NCBI RefSeq assembly: GCF_024721975.1
Contig: NZ_JANQBB010000004.1
Coordinates: forward strand, 310,001-374,000
Source of the DNA: Paenibacillus endoradicis
GTDB lineage: Bacteria > Bacillota > Bacilli > Paenibacillales > Paenibacillaceae
DNA length: 64,000 nucleotides
Direction of reading: 5' to 3'
The notes beneath the pieces were generated by a model. It was not told the origin of the DNA, made no database searches, and saw only the letters and a program-made list of their open reading frames with translations. A program made the translations under genes and the position numbers. This document shows positions 27,628 to 36,409 of the stretch, one piece after another; the first letter of the stretch is position 1; every line of letters begins with the position of its first letter.

Positions 27628-27672
27628 GCGTCCTCTCACCATTCAATGGAATGTGAGAGGGCGTTTGCTTTT
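27628..27672 (+). terminator. Terminator of the hydroxyacyl-CoA dehydrogenase gene
   Basis: GTCCTCTCAC / GTGAGAGGGC arms with a 13-base loop, followed by GTTTGCTTTT. Confidence 0.75.
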
Positions 27673-27847
27673 AAAATATAGTGCAGGACAGACTGTTTGT
27701 TATGTGTAAAAAATACAGTAATGGATGATATTAAATAGATTGCCAGTTATCACACAATGTTGTAATATAAACATTAATAAATAATGGTTATATTAATTAT
27801 ATTTACATTAATCATTAATAGGAAAGTTCATGTAGGGGGGAACAAAC

Positions 27848-30013
27848 ATGGAATTTAATGTAGGCGCTTTCAATGAAAGGGATAAAGAGAGAATAGTAAC
27901 ATCAAAAGGTAGAGGTGGATTTCTAAATTCAATAGGAACAAAGTTGTTTTTGTTTTTTTTCGTAAGTATTGTATGTGCGGTTATAGCAGTAGGAATGATT
28001 TCTTATTCTGTATCGAAAAATGCGATGGAAACAAAAGTAGCGGAGGTTTCTACACAAAGCTTACAACAAACATCAGAGAAACTAGATTATTTATTGAATT
28101 TCTATGAGAATATTTCAGTACAACTTATACTAGATCAAAATTTAATGAGCGATCTGTCCTATCGATTGAACTTAATTGAATCAGGAACGACTGAAAACAG
28201 AATGGCTACTGAGGGTAAAATTTTTGAGAAACTTAAGCAAGCAGCTACAACCAATGGTGTATATATTCACTTGTTTGACGAAAAAACTTATACCCAATTA
28301 GATACAGGTAGAGATTATAATTCAGCGTTTTTTACATCCAATAACGGCAATGTCAAAATAGATTTTTATAAGCCTTATTTTGAACAAATTATTGCTGGAA
28401 ACGGAAAAGTTAGTTGGCTTGGGGCTATTGAAAAAGGAGAAGAAGGTAAAGAAGTTAATTACATATCCATGGGTAAGATGATCAAAACAAATTCCGGTAA
28501 TTATTTACTATTTATCGAATTCAAAGAAGATGTTATAGCTGGAGCATTGGAGAATTCTGCAGTAAGCGCTGGGCAAATGCCAGAGTTGGTTGAGGCTAGC
28601 GGCGAATTGGTCTACTATGACAAAACAAACGTTAAAATAGTTGAAGCAAAAGATATCAAAATAGATGAGGCATTAGATGCAAAAGATGAAGCATCAGAGA
28701 AACGAACGCATTCTAATATAACGATTCCTACTAATAAACAAGCCGAACCCGATGGTTCATTTATTAAAGACGATGCTCTAATTGTATATAGCACATCTGA
28801 ACGCACGGGTTGGAGATTGGAGCAATCTATTCCGATTAAAGATCTAACTAAAGGGATCAGTAGTATATTGACGGTAACATTATTAAATATAGCAGGCGCC
28901 ATTATCATTTCAATAATATTAGGAGTTATTATTGCTCGGATGATAGGGAGACCAATCAAGGAAATTGGAAACTTAATGGAGAAAGTTGAACAAGGTAATC
29001 TCTCTGTACGAATGAACATACAACGAAAAGATGAAATTGGTGCACTCGGTGAAAGTTTTAATAATATGGCCGATAATGTAGCTAAGTTAATATCGAGAAC
29101 TAGTGGAGCGTTAGATTATGTGCTATCAACATCTAACCAATTGCAAATGGTATCTAAGCAAATGGATATTTCGGCTAGAGAGATATCCATTGCTACTGAT
29201 GAAATTGCAAAAGGAGCGGACGAGCTATCCACTCAATCTGAAAGTGGAAGTTCACATGCGTTAGCGATACAAGATGAAATGATTGTTCTTGTACAAAATA
29301 ATATCGATATGCAGCAACAAGCAGTCGCTGTTAAAGATGAGAGTCGTAGTGGAATTGTTCAAATGAATTTGCTTTTGCAAAAGACGAATGACGGTGAACA
29401 ATTAACAAAAGGAACGGTCGATCGAGCTGAGAAATTGATGGATAGTACAAAAGAAATTAGAAAGATACTTGTGTTACTTGATGATATTGCAAAGCATACC
29501 AATTTATTATCACTTAATGCAGCAATTGAAGCATCTAGAGCGGGTGAGCATGGTAGAGGCTTTATGGTTGTAGCTAAGGAAATTAGACAGCTTGCTGACC
29601 AATCTCGTGGCTCTATCATTGTTGTAAGTGAAATTATTGGTACGATTGTAAGTGAAATCGAGCAAACCGTGCAAGCAATGAATGCGAGTTACCCAATCTA
29701 TCAGGAACAAATCTCAGTTGTTAAACGAGTAGATACAATATTCAAAACAGTAGACGGTAGGATGAATGAATTTGTAGATAAAATCGAGCATGCTTCTTAT
29801 TCCGTTAATAATTTGCAGACGGCTCAATCTACGTTATCAGAGATGATTCTACACGTAAGTGCTACTGCCGAACAATCTACCGCAATATCTCAAGAAGTAG
29901 CTTCATCGTCAAGTAATCAATTATCGATTAGCGAGGATCTTATTGAAACTGCACAAAGGTTGAATGAATTGTCTATAGAACTGAAGGAGATTTTATCTGA
30001 ATTTGAAGTATAA
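27848..30013 (+). CDS. Methyl-accepting chemotaxis protein with large Cache-type sensor
   Basis: A 721-residue chemoreceptor: a 29-residue basic cytoplasmic start, TM1 about 30-52, a large extracellular sensor about 55-335 that looks like a double Cache, TM2 about 340-365, HAMP about 365-420 and a coiled-coil signalling domain. The hairpin tip has HTNLLSLNAAIEASRAGEHG and VVAKEIRQLADQS, slightly diverged from the usual [10 protein letters not shown] form but with the CheA/CheW contact residues kept. AGGGGGG lies eight bases before the ATG. It is flanked by terminators and is monocistronic. Ligand unknown. Confidence 0.92.
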   Translation: MEFNVGAFNERDKERIVTSKGRGGFLNSIGTKLFLFFFVSIVCAVIAVGMISYSVSKNAMETKVAEVSTQSLQQTSEKLDYLLNFYENISVQLILDQNLMSDLSYRLNLIESGTTENRMATEGKIFEKLKQAATTNGVYIHLFDEKTYTQLDTGRDYNSAFFTSNNGNVKIDFYKPYFEQIIAGNGKVSWLGAIEKGEEGKEVNYISMGKMIKTNSGNYLLFIEFKEDVIAGALENSAVSAGQMPELVEASGELVYYDKTNVKIVEAKDIKIDEALDAKDEASEKRTHSNITIPTNKQAEPDGSFIKDDALIVYSTSERTGWRLEQSIPIKDLTKGISSILTVTLLNIAGAIIISIILGVIIARMIGRPIKEIGNLMEKVEQGNLSVRMNIQRKDEIGALGESFNNMADNVAKLISRTSGALDYVLSTSNQLQMVSKQMDISAREISIATDEIAKGADELSTQSESGSSHALAIQDEMIVLVQNNIDMQQQAVAVKDESRSGIVQMNLLLQKTNDGEQLTKGTVDRAEKLMDSTKEIRKILVLLDDIAKHTNLLSLNAAIEASRAGEHGRGFMVVAKEIRQLADQSRGSIIVVSEIIGTIVSEIEQTVQAMNASYPIYQEQISVVKRVDTIFKTVDGRMNEFVDKIEHASYSVNNLQTAQSTLSEMILHVSATAEQSTAISQEVASSSSNQLSISEDLIETAQRLNELSIELKEILSEFEV

Positions 30014-30022
30014 ATCAACTTG

Positions 30023-30062
30023 AAACGTCGTGTAAGGGCTATTGTCCTGCACGACGTTTTAT
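30023..30062 (+). terminator. Terminator of the second chemoreceptor gene
   Basis: AAACGTCGTG / CACGACGTTT arms with an inner AGG/CCT pairing, ending in TTTT, directly after the stop codon. Confidence 0.8.
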
Positions 30063-30139
30063 TATGAAATAAGACTATGAATAGTATAAAAATATGATAT
30101 ATTTGGTTGGAGATACTAAAAAGGAGAGCCATCACATTC

Positions 30140-31705
30140 ATGAAGATTTCGTTAAAACATTTAATATTGTCTGTAGCGTTGCTATCCGTCATATTAACAC
30201 TATTTAGCAGTACCTCATCGGGCTATAAGATGAGTAAGAAAACTTTAATAGATAACACATTAGAAACTAATCGCGTGTACGCTCAAAAATTAGCAAATAC
30301 GACAGATGTATTTTTTCAGATGACGCTTCAAACGTTGGAATTAAGTGCGAAAGATATTGCCTCTTTTATGAAGAATTCAGATGCTAAAGATAAGTTGCTT
30401 AAAGAGACTGAAAGACTCAAACATCAAACTGATACCTTTAACTCCGTTATTATAGTTGATGGGGAAGGGGAAATCGTAGCGACCTCACCTCAAACACTTG
30501 ATTTAGTTGGTAAACTTATGGATTCTGAAGGTGGAAAAGAAGCATTACGAGAAAAAAAACCAATTGTATCAAAACCGTACTTATCGATTACCGGACGATT
30601 AATTATTTTCATTTCTTATCCTATTTTTGATGAGGAGCAGAATTATCTAGGTCTTGTTGGCGGTAGCCTATACTTAAAAGAAGAAAATATACTTAATCAA
30701 ATACTAGGGCAGCACTACTATCAAGATGGATCATATGTATATGTTGTAGACAAAGATGGTCATATTATTTATCACCAGGATCAAGATCGAATAAATGATC
30801 AGGTATCAGATAACCCAGTAGTACAACAATTAATGAACAAGCAAAGTGGAGCAGCTCGTGTTGTAAACTCACAGAATGTAGATATGCTTGCTGGTTACGC
30901 TTATATTCCGATGGTTGGCTGGGGAGTTGTCTCACAGCGACCAGCTGAAGTCGCGTTAGTTCCAACGACAGATATGATGGAAGAAATGATTCTAACATCG
31001 TTGCCTTATCTATTGTTATCATTGTTTATTATTGCATTAATCTCTCAGTTAATAGCTCAGCCATTGCAAAAACTTGCTGGATTTATTGAATCTAGTACCG
31101 AGAAAAACCAGAATGAAAGTTTGAACAAAGTAAGAGCTTGGTATTATGAAGCGATTCAATTAAAAAAGGCATTAACTTATAGTCTTGGTTTTTTGCATGA
31201 AAAAGTAGATTTTATTACGCATCAGTCCAACACAGATCCATTAACTAAGCTGACGAATAGAAGAACATTAGATGAACAAACTCAAAAATGGACCAATAAC
31301 GGAACAGCTTTCTCGATTGTTATTTTGGATATTGATCATTTCAAACGAGTAAATGACACGTATGGTCATTCAGTCGGTGATGAAGTATTGAAGTTTTTAG
31401 CAGACAGAATGAGGGAAGTCGCGAGGAAAGATGATATTTGTTGCCGCTATGGTGGTGAAGAATTTGTGTTGCTCCTTCAGCATATGAATGAGGATGAAGC
31501 TTTTGAAGTAGCTGAAAAATTAAGAAGAACGATAGAAAGTACATTAAGTCCTTGCGGTGATTATATTACGATATCTGCAGGAATCTCTGCCTATCCAACT
31601 ACGACAACGAACCTTTCAGATTTATTTGATGCGGCTGATCAATGTTTATATGAAGCGAAAAATAGTGGAAGAAATCAATGTATCGTTAAAGGTAATGAAT
31701 CATAG
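30140..31705 (+). CDS. Membrane diguanylate cyclase with Cache sensor (Cache-GGDEF)
   Basis: The ATG at 30140 gives 521 residues starting with a signal-anchor helix; AAGGAG lies 13 bases before it, and the in-frame TTG at 30107 would add ten unlikely residues. The order is TM1 about 7-25, extracellular double-Cache sensor about 30-280, TM2 about 285-310, then a GGDEF domain about 355-515. The active-site loop is GGEEF (438-442), and an RxxD product-inhibition site (RKDD) stands five residues before it, so the enzyme should be active and feedback-controlled. It makes cyclic di-GMP from two GTP. Family knowledge says Cache domains here bind small metabolites; the ligand is unknown. Confidence 0.93.
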   Translation: MKISLKHLILSVALLSVILTLFSSTSSGYKMSKKTLIDNTLETNRVYAQKLANTTDVFFQMTLQTLELSAKDIASFMKNSDAKDKLLKETERLKHQTDTFNSVIIVDGEGEIVATSPQTLDLVGKLMDSEGGKEALREKKPIVSKPYLSITGRLIIFISYPIFDEEQNYLGLVGGSLYLKEENILNQILGQHYYQDGSYVYVVDKDGHIIYHQDQDRINDQVSDNPVVQQLMNKQSGAARVVNSQNVDMLAGYAYIPMVGWGVVSQRPAEVALVPTTDMMEEMILTSLPYLLLSLFIIALISQLIAQPLQKLAGFIESSTEKNQNESLNKVRAWYYEAIQLKKALTYSLGFLHEKVDFITHQSNTDPLTKLTNRRTLDEQTQKWTNNGTAFSIVILDIDHFKRVNDTYGHSVGDEVLKFLADRMREVARKDDICCRYGGEEFVLLLQHMNEDEAFEVAEKLRRTIESTLSPCGDYITISAGISAYPTTTTNLSDLFDAADQCLYEAKNSGRNQCIVKGNES

Positions 31706-31719
31706 AATAGGCATGGAGC

Positions 31720-31754
31720 GGTACCTTTGCTTGAGAACAGCAAAAGTGCCTTTT
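31720..31754 (+). terminator. Terminator of the Cache-GGDEF gene
   Basis: GGTACCTTTGCT / AGCAAAAGTGCC hairpin followed by TTTT. Confidence 0.75.
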
Positions 31755-31836
31755 CTGTACGTACAACAACATAGAGTATAATAATCTTGTGAGAGTATAA
31801 CCTAATCTTACATAACGATCTAGAAAGGATTAAACA

Positions 31837-33312
31837 ATGACTAACAAAGACGTACCATTAGATGCAGGTTGGAATTTCGATACTAGCTATATTGATTTAC
31901 CTCAATCACTTTATACAATAATTAATCCAACGCCAGTAGGGTCACCAAAGCTAGTTATTATAAATGAATCATTGGCAACGTCGTTAGGCTTAGATGCAAA
32001 AGCACTCGTAAGCGAAGAAGGTGTAGCAACGTTAGTGGGTAATATCATTCCAGACGAAGCAATACCTCTAGCTCAAGCTTATGCGGGACACCAATTTGGT
32101 CATTTCAATAGGTTAGGTGATGGAAGAGCGATACTATTAAGTGAGCAGATTACTCCGCAAGGCGAACGTGTTGATATACAGCTTAAAGGTTCTGGTCCCA
32201 CACCCTATTCTAGGCGAGGTGATGGTAGAGCTGCCCTAGGACCGATGTTACGTGAGTATATTATTAGTGAAGCTATGCATGGATTGGGTATTGCTACTAC
32301 TCGTAGCTTAGCGGTTGTTGCAACAGGTGAAACGGTGATACGCGAAACGAATTTGCCAGGTGCTGTACTTGTTCGTGTGGCAGCTAGTCATCTCCGAGTA
32401 GGTACGTTTGAGTATGTATCACAATGGGGTGATGATGAAGAGCTTAAGCAACTGGCGGACTATACGATAAAGCGTCATTATCCTTATATTGCTTCAGATG
32501 ACAATCGTTATCTGCACTTACTTGAGGAAGTCATTAAGCACCAAGCTCATCTAATTGCTCAGTGGCAACTAGTAGGTTTTATTCATGGTGTTATGAATAC
32601 TGATAATATGGCTATTAGCGGCGAAACAATTGATTATGGTCCATGCGCGTTTATGGATAGTTATGATCCTGCAACAGTATTCAGCTCTATTGATCGAGAG
32701 GGACGTTATGCTTACGGGAATCAACCATATATCGGTAGTTGGAATCTTTCACGATTTGCTGAAACACTGCTTCCATTACTTCACAACAATCATGCTGAGG
32801 CAGTTGAGTTAGCGCAAACTGCGTTATCTCACTATGCAACGGAATATTTTGATCGTTGGCTGGCGGGAATGAGAGCGAAACTCGGATTATTTAACGAAGA
32901 GGAACAAGATGAAGCATTAGTTAAAGATTTACTTGGCATCATGCACAAATACGGAGCGGATTATACGAACACATTTATTGCGTTAACTTTTAATCAGCTT
33001 GAAGATTCAGTACTTGTGGATAAGGAAGATTTCCGACAATGGTATACGAATTGGCAGGAGCGAGTGGGGAGGCAGCCACATTCAACAGAAGCAGTCCAAC
33101 AGTTGATGCGTAATAGCAATCCAGCGATTATTCCTCGTAATCATCGAGTGGAAGAAGCATTAGATGCTGCCGTTAGACATAGCGATTATTCTGTCATGGT
33201 GAAACTACTAGAGGCGCTATCTAGTCCATACGAACATTCGGCTAAGCAAGCGGTGTATGCTACTTTGCCTGATGAGGAATGCGGGCCATACCGAACATTT
33301 TGTGGAACATAG
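31837..33312 (+). CDS. selO: SelO protein adenylyltransferase (YdiU/UPF0061)
   Basis: A 491-residue full-length SelO pseudokinase. It has the conserved [40 protein letters not shown], the [19 protein letters not shown] block (metal-binding Asn and Asp) and the [12 protein letters not shown] string; it ends YRTFCGT. SelO binds ATP upside-down and attaches AMP to Ser, Thr or Tyr of partner proteins, with a role in redox homeostasis. The C-terminal Cys takes the place of selenocysteine found in animal homologues. AGAAAGGA precedes the ATG. The zinc-ribbon gene yjdM follows after 79 bases and may be co-transcribed. Confidence 0.95.
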   Translation: MTNKDVPLDAGWNFDTSYIDLPQSLYTIINPTPVGSPKLVIINESLATSLGLDAKALVSEEGVATLVGNIIPDEAIPLAQAYAGHQFGHFNRLGDGRAILLSEQITPQGERVDIQLKGSGPTPYSRRGDGRAALGPMLREYIISEAMHGLGIATTRSLAVVATGETVIRETNLPGAVLVRVAASHLRVGTFEYVSQWGDDEELKQLADYTIKRHYPYIASDDNRYLHLLEEVIKHQAHLIAQWQLVGFIHGVMNTDNMAISGETIDYGPCAFMDSYDPATVFSSIDREGRYAYGNQPYIGSWNLSRFAETLLPLLHNNHAEAVELAQTALSHYATEYFDRWLAGMRAKLGLFNEEEQDEALVKDLLGIMHKYGADYTNTFIALTFNQLEDSVLVDKEDFRQWYTNWQERVGRQPHSTEAVQQLMRNSNPAIIPRNHRVEEALDAAVRHSDYSVMVKLLEALSSPYEHSAKQAVYATLPDEECGPYRTFCGT

Positions 33313-33391
33313 TTCATAACTGTGGACAGGAATCATCCCACTCATGACGAAAGAGTAGAGTAGAACATTAATGAATGGAGAATATAACAAT

Positions 33392-33733
33392 ATGTCTAGT
33401 TTGCCAAACTGCCCTAAATGTAATTCTGAATACACATACGAGGATGGAAATATGTTGATCTGTCCAGAATGTGCTCATGAATGGACGTTGGAATCGGAAA
33501 GCGACAATACGTTGGGTACCGAGATTGTAAAAGACGGGAACGGAAATATTTTGAATGATGGTGATACTATTACGATCATCAAAGATCTTAAAGTAAAAGG
33601 AAGTTCTTCCGTTTTGAAAATTGGTACGAAAGTGAAAAATATTCGATTGGTCGATGGCGATCATAATATAGATTGTAAAATTGATGGTTTTGGAGCTATG
33701 AAGCTGAAGTCCGAATTTGTAAAAAAAGTATAA
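33392..33733 (+). CDS. yjdM: YjdM (PhnA) family zinc-ribbon protein
   Basis: The ATG at 33392, after GGAGAA, gives 113 residues that begin [19 protein letters not shown] as in other YjdM proteins. The N-terminal zinc ribbon has CPKC and CPEC; the C-terminal half is an SH3-like barrel with [25 protein letters not shown]. The protein was once called PhnA but does not itself hydrolyse phosphonoacetate; its role is unclear. It is followed by a strong bidirectional terminator. Confidence 0.92.
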   Translation: MSSLPNCPKCNSEYTYEDGNMLICPECAHEWTLESESDNTLGTEIVKDGNGNILNDGDTITIIKDLKVKGSSSVLKIGTKVKNIRLVDGDHNIDCKIDGFGAMKLKSEFVKKV

Positions 33734-33793
33734 CTTTGTGGACCATTCATTTATCGTTGAGTGGAGCTAGCATTACAGTTACAATAATACAGC

Positions 33794-33849
33794 AAAAGGC
33801 TATCCTCAGTATGATCGTTATTGATCGTACTGGGAGATAGCCTTTTTTT
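33794..33849. terminator. Bidirectional terminator between yjdM and the DUF4097 operon
   Basis: AAAAGGCTATC / GATAGCCTTTT outer arms with an inner AGTATGATCG / GATCGTACT stem and T-runs on both strands. Confidence 0.85.
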
Positions 33850-33881
33850 ATCAATGACATGAATAGACACATCTATAAAAA

Positions 33882-34784
33882 TTATTTCACTTTAATATTA
33901 CCTGATTTCGTATTAATTTTGATGATCTCTGATGAAGTTCCTATTGAGTCAGGTGCATGAATATTTCCTGAATTTGAGCGTAGCTCATAGAAGCCGCTAA
34001 ATCCTTCAGCAGTGGTAAATGTCACATTACCTGATGCAACAGTAACATCTGCCGCATGGGTTGTCGATTGTGAAATAGCTACGTTACCCGAGCTGCTTTT
34101 TGCAGTAACTTCACCGGATAAATTATCGATTTTTATGTTTCCTGAGTTAACAGATGTTTGAAGATTACCGGTTACAGTATCAGCATTAATATTACCTGAT
34201 TTCGTAGATAGCAATACATCGTCAGCTTGGATATTTTCCGCCTTAAGATTACCAGAATACGTAGTTATTGTTGCTTGTTCTGCTATTACATTTATGACGT
34301 TAACATTTCCAGACTTTGACGTAAATGTTGCTTGTTTTGCAAGGACTTGATCAATATTAAAGTTTCCTGAATTAGTCCCAATATCGACAACATCTAGAAT
34401 ATGATCCTTGGGAAGAGAAATTGTAATATGAATTTTTGTGCTTTTAAAATTCATGTTAAAAATTTGAAATTTAAAATCAGTCGCTAGATCTAATTCATAT
34501 TTGTTATCTACAATGGATGCCAAATTAATTTTTTCAATGGTTTCTTGATCGGTATTTCCATTAACTAGTATTGAGCCTGTATTACTGTCACTATTTACGA
34601 ATTTAACATCCAAATCATTGGATGTACCAATAATCGTAATATTATTTAGAGTTTGAGCATCGAAAGTCCATTCTTTTTCAACATTCATAATCGTTTTGTC
34701 ATCCATTTCGAATTTATTAAAAGTTAAACCGGTGATACCGACCACAATTAGAATGATGGCGGTAAGCATCCAACGTTTTCTCAT
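33882..34784 (-). CDS. DUF4097 beta-helix membrane-anchored protein
   Basis: A 300-residue protein with one N-terminal membrane helix (about 6-23) and an outside domain built of short repeats of the kind SGNxxxxxxxx (for example TKSGNVNVIN, TYSGNLKAEN, VNSGNIKIDN, ASGNVTFTT), the DUF4097 (adhesin-like) right-handed beta structure. It is the last gene of a padR-DUF1700-DUF4097 operon; the preceding stop and this start are almost adjacent. Such operons are common in Firmicutes and linked to cell-envelope stress, but the molecular role is not known. Confidence 0.85.
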   Translation of the reverse strand: MRKRWMLTAIILIVVGITGLTFNKFEMDDKTIMNVEKEWTFDAQTLNNITIIGTSNDLDVKFVNSDSNTGSILVNGNTDQETIEKINLASIVDNKYELDLATDFKFQIFNMNFKSTKIHITISLPKDHILDVVDIGTNSGNFNIDQVLAKQATFTSKSGNVNVINVIAEQATITTYSGNLKAENIQADDVLLSTKSGNINADTVTGNLQTSVNSGNIKIDNLSGEVTAKSSSGNVAISQSTTHAADVTVASGNVTFTTAEGFSGFYELRSNSGNIHAPDSIGTSSEIIKINTKSGNIKVK

Positions 34785-34785
34785 A

Positions 34786-35337
34786 TTATTTTCCTCCTTT
34801 AATGACGCGAACGTTCCAGTGATAGTAAGACTTCGTAATGCTCAAAAGCATTTTGCCAAGATAAATGCATGCAGCGCAGAGTAAGAGACCCAATCCAGAA
34901 ATCGCTAATGCGGCAAATAGTTGACCGGGAATGAATTGGCTGGTGATCGTAAAATTGAATAAAACTAACACAGGTGCAATAACCATAATAGCCGCACTTA
35001 GCGATAGGGAAAGCCAAGTAACCCAAATCGATAAAGCAAGTGGAACGACCGCAAATACAAAATTGAGAAAGAACAATCCGATAATCGCAAAGACAGTTCT
35101 GGTTGCTGACTCTGACTTTTTAATTTTAGAAGGAGGATTTCGTAGATATTCCTCCCTAGCTTCTTGTGCCAACTCTAATGGATTACCAAGCTCAAGTGAA
35201 ATTTCTTCTTCTGTCTTGCCTGCTTGTACTCCGAATGCGAAATGAGTTTCGTAATCTTCTAATAATTCATTTTGTTCCTTTATGGGCATAGACTTAAGTT
35301 CCTTACGAAGTATTGTAAGAAATTGATCTTTATTCAT
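34786..35337 (-). CDS. DUF1700 (HAAS domain) membrane protein
   Basis: The ATG at 35337, after GGAGG, gives 183 residues. The N-terminal HAAS helical domain has LRKELKSMP and ELLEDYETHFAFGVQAGKTEEEI...LGNPLELAQE; the C-terminal part has about four membrane helices. HAAS proteins pair with PadR-like regulators. The gene overlaps the end of padR by eight bases and precedes the DUF4097 gene by one base, so the three are co-translated. Confidence 0.88.
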   Translation of the reverse strand: MNKDQFLTILRKELKSMPIKEQNELLEDYETHFAFGVQAGKTEEEISLELGNPLELAQEAREEYLRNPPSKIKKSESATRTVFAIIGLFFLNFVFAVVPLALSIWVTWLSLSLSAAIMVIAPVLVLFNFTITSQFIPGQLFAALAISGLGLLLCAACIYLGKMLLSITKSYYHWNVRVIKGGK

Positions 35338-35659
35338 GGGTGGCACCATCCTCCAATAGACTAGAAACATCATTCACAAATTGATTCCATTCTTTAAGCA
35401 TTTCATCCATATATTGCTCACCATTAGCAGTGAGCTTATAGTATTTTCTAGGTGGTCCTTCAGTTGATTCCTGTAAATACGTTGTACAGCGTCCCTCAGT
35501 AACTAATCTCCGCAATAGAGGATAGAGTGCTCCTTCTGCAACCTGTACATAGTTAGACACTTGTTGAACAAGTTCAAAGCCATAGCGCTCTTTTCTATGA
35601 ATAAGCACTAACACACAAAGCTCTAATACACCTTTCTTAAACTGTACATTAATTTCCAT
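35330..35659 (-). CDS. PadR family transcriptional regulator
   Basis: The ATG at 35659 gives 109 residues, MEINVQFKKGVLELCVLVLI, which matches the usual PadR start; an ATG 27 bases upstream lacks a ribosome site. The winged helix has YGFELVQQV, EGALYPLLRRLVTEG and GPPRKYYKLTANG. It heads an operon with a HAAS-domain and a DUF4097 protein and most likely represses it. Two copies of TGAACAATA lie just upstream on the coding strand and are the best operator candidates. Confidence 0.9.
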   Translation of the reverse strand: MEINVQFKKGVLELCVLVLIHRKERYGFELVQQVSNYVQVAEGALYPLLRRLVTEGRCTTYLQESTEGPPRKYYKLTANGEQYMDEMLKEWNQFVNDVSSLLEDGATHE

Positions 35660-35702
35660 AGCGTAACACCACCATTCAACGTTCATAATAGTTAGTATAT
35701 AT

Positions 35703-35728
35703 TATTGTTCAGTACTGTTTATTGTTCA
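35703..35728 (-). promoter_or_regulatory. Possible PadR operator: direct repeats around a dyad
   Basis: On the coding (minus) strand TGAACAATA occurs twice (35728-35720 and 35711-35703), 17 bases apart, with the dyad CAGTACTG between. Placement within 70 bases of the padR start fits autoregulation. Confidence 0.4.
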
Positions 35729-35844
35729 CTACCTAATTATGATTGTAACCGGTAGTAGTGAATAATGCAAGGTACTGCTGTAAATATTATGCTATACATC
35801 CATATAAGTATACTAGTGACTGCTATTATCTGATAAAATTAGTA

Positions 35845-35881
35845 CAAAAAACCGTCATGATGTATGATCATCATGACGGTT
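35845..35881 (-). terminator. Terminator overlapping the end of nrdG
   Basis: Perfect 13-base arms AACCGTCATGATG / CATCATGACGGTT followed on the minus strand by six T residues. The upstream arm lies inside the last codons of nrdG, so the hairpin is partly coding. Confidence 0.85.
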
Positions 35882-36391
35882 ATAATTTTCGTGTAATACT
35901 ACGTAGCCTAATTCTAATGACGCTTGTACGTCTATAATTCTCTGATTCGAAGAGCCTTTATACCTAAGTATGGCCGATTTCTTATGCTCAATAAATCGAC
36001 CATCCACTAAGATGTCTATCCAATTTAATAACTCTAGTTGGTATTGTCGCTGAGGATTCGAGAGGGCATGAAGTTGCCCCCAAGTGAAGCCTGTATATGC
36101 CCAAACATCTTGTCCTAGTTGCTTGGCAGCTTGAGCAATCGGTACCAAAGCTTCTGCTTGCAGAAAAGGTTCTCCTCCTGATAAAGTAATTCCGCTTTGA
36201 AGCTTCGTGCTTTGTATTTGCTCAATAATACAATCACTATCGATTTCATAGCCACCGCGTTCATCATGCGTTTGTGGGTTATGACATCCCCTGCAATAAT
36301 GCTTACAACCTTGGGCCCATATGACCATTCTCAGACCAGGACCATCAACAATACTATCTATAGTAAGTGGTGCAGCTACTCTTAGCTTCAT
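35855..36391 (-). CDS. nrdG: Anaerobic ribonucleotide reductase activating enzyme
   Basis: The ATG at 36391, after AGGGTGA, gives 178 residues. It is a radical-SAM enzyme with the cluster motif CxxxCxxC (Cys29, Cys33, Cys36 in CKHYCRGC), the substrate-binding GxRMVIWAQGC start and the TLSGGEPFLQ string. It uses an iron-sulfur cluster and S-adenosylmethionine to put the glycyl radical on NrdD. It lies 18 bases after the nrdD stop codon in the same operon. Confidence 0.95.
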   Translation of the reverse strand: MKLRVAAPLTIDSIVDGPGLRMVIWAQGCKHYCRGCHNPQTHDERGGYEIDSDCIIEQIQSTKLQSGITLSGGEPFLQAEALVPIAQAAKQLGQDVWAYTGFTWGQLHALSNPQRQYQLELLNWIDILVDGRFIEHKKSAILRYKGSSNQRIIDVQASLELGYVVLHENYNRHDDHTS

Positions 36392-36409
36392 CAAATTCAC
36401 CCTATTTCG

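Noticed and set aside
27707..27731. SigD-like promoter (TAAA, then GATGATAT) before the second chemoreceptor
   Set aside because: The -10 differs from GCCGATAT at two important positions and the gap is 13 instead of about 15 bases.
33283..33312. Possible selenocysteine use at the end of SelO
   Set aside because: The C terminus ends in FCGT with an ordinary TGT Cys codon, and no in-frame TGA or SECIS-like hairpin is apparent.
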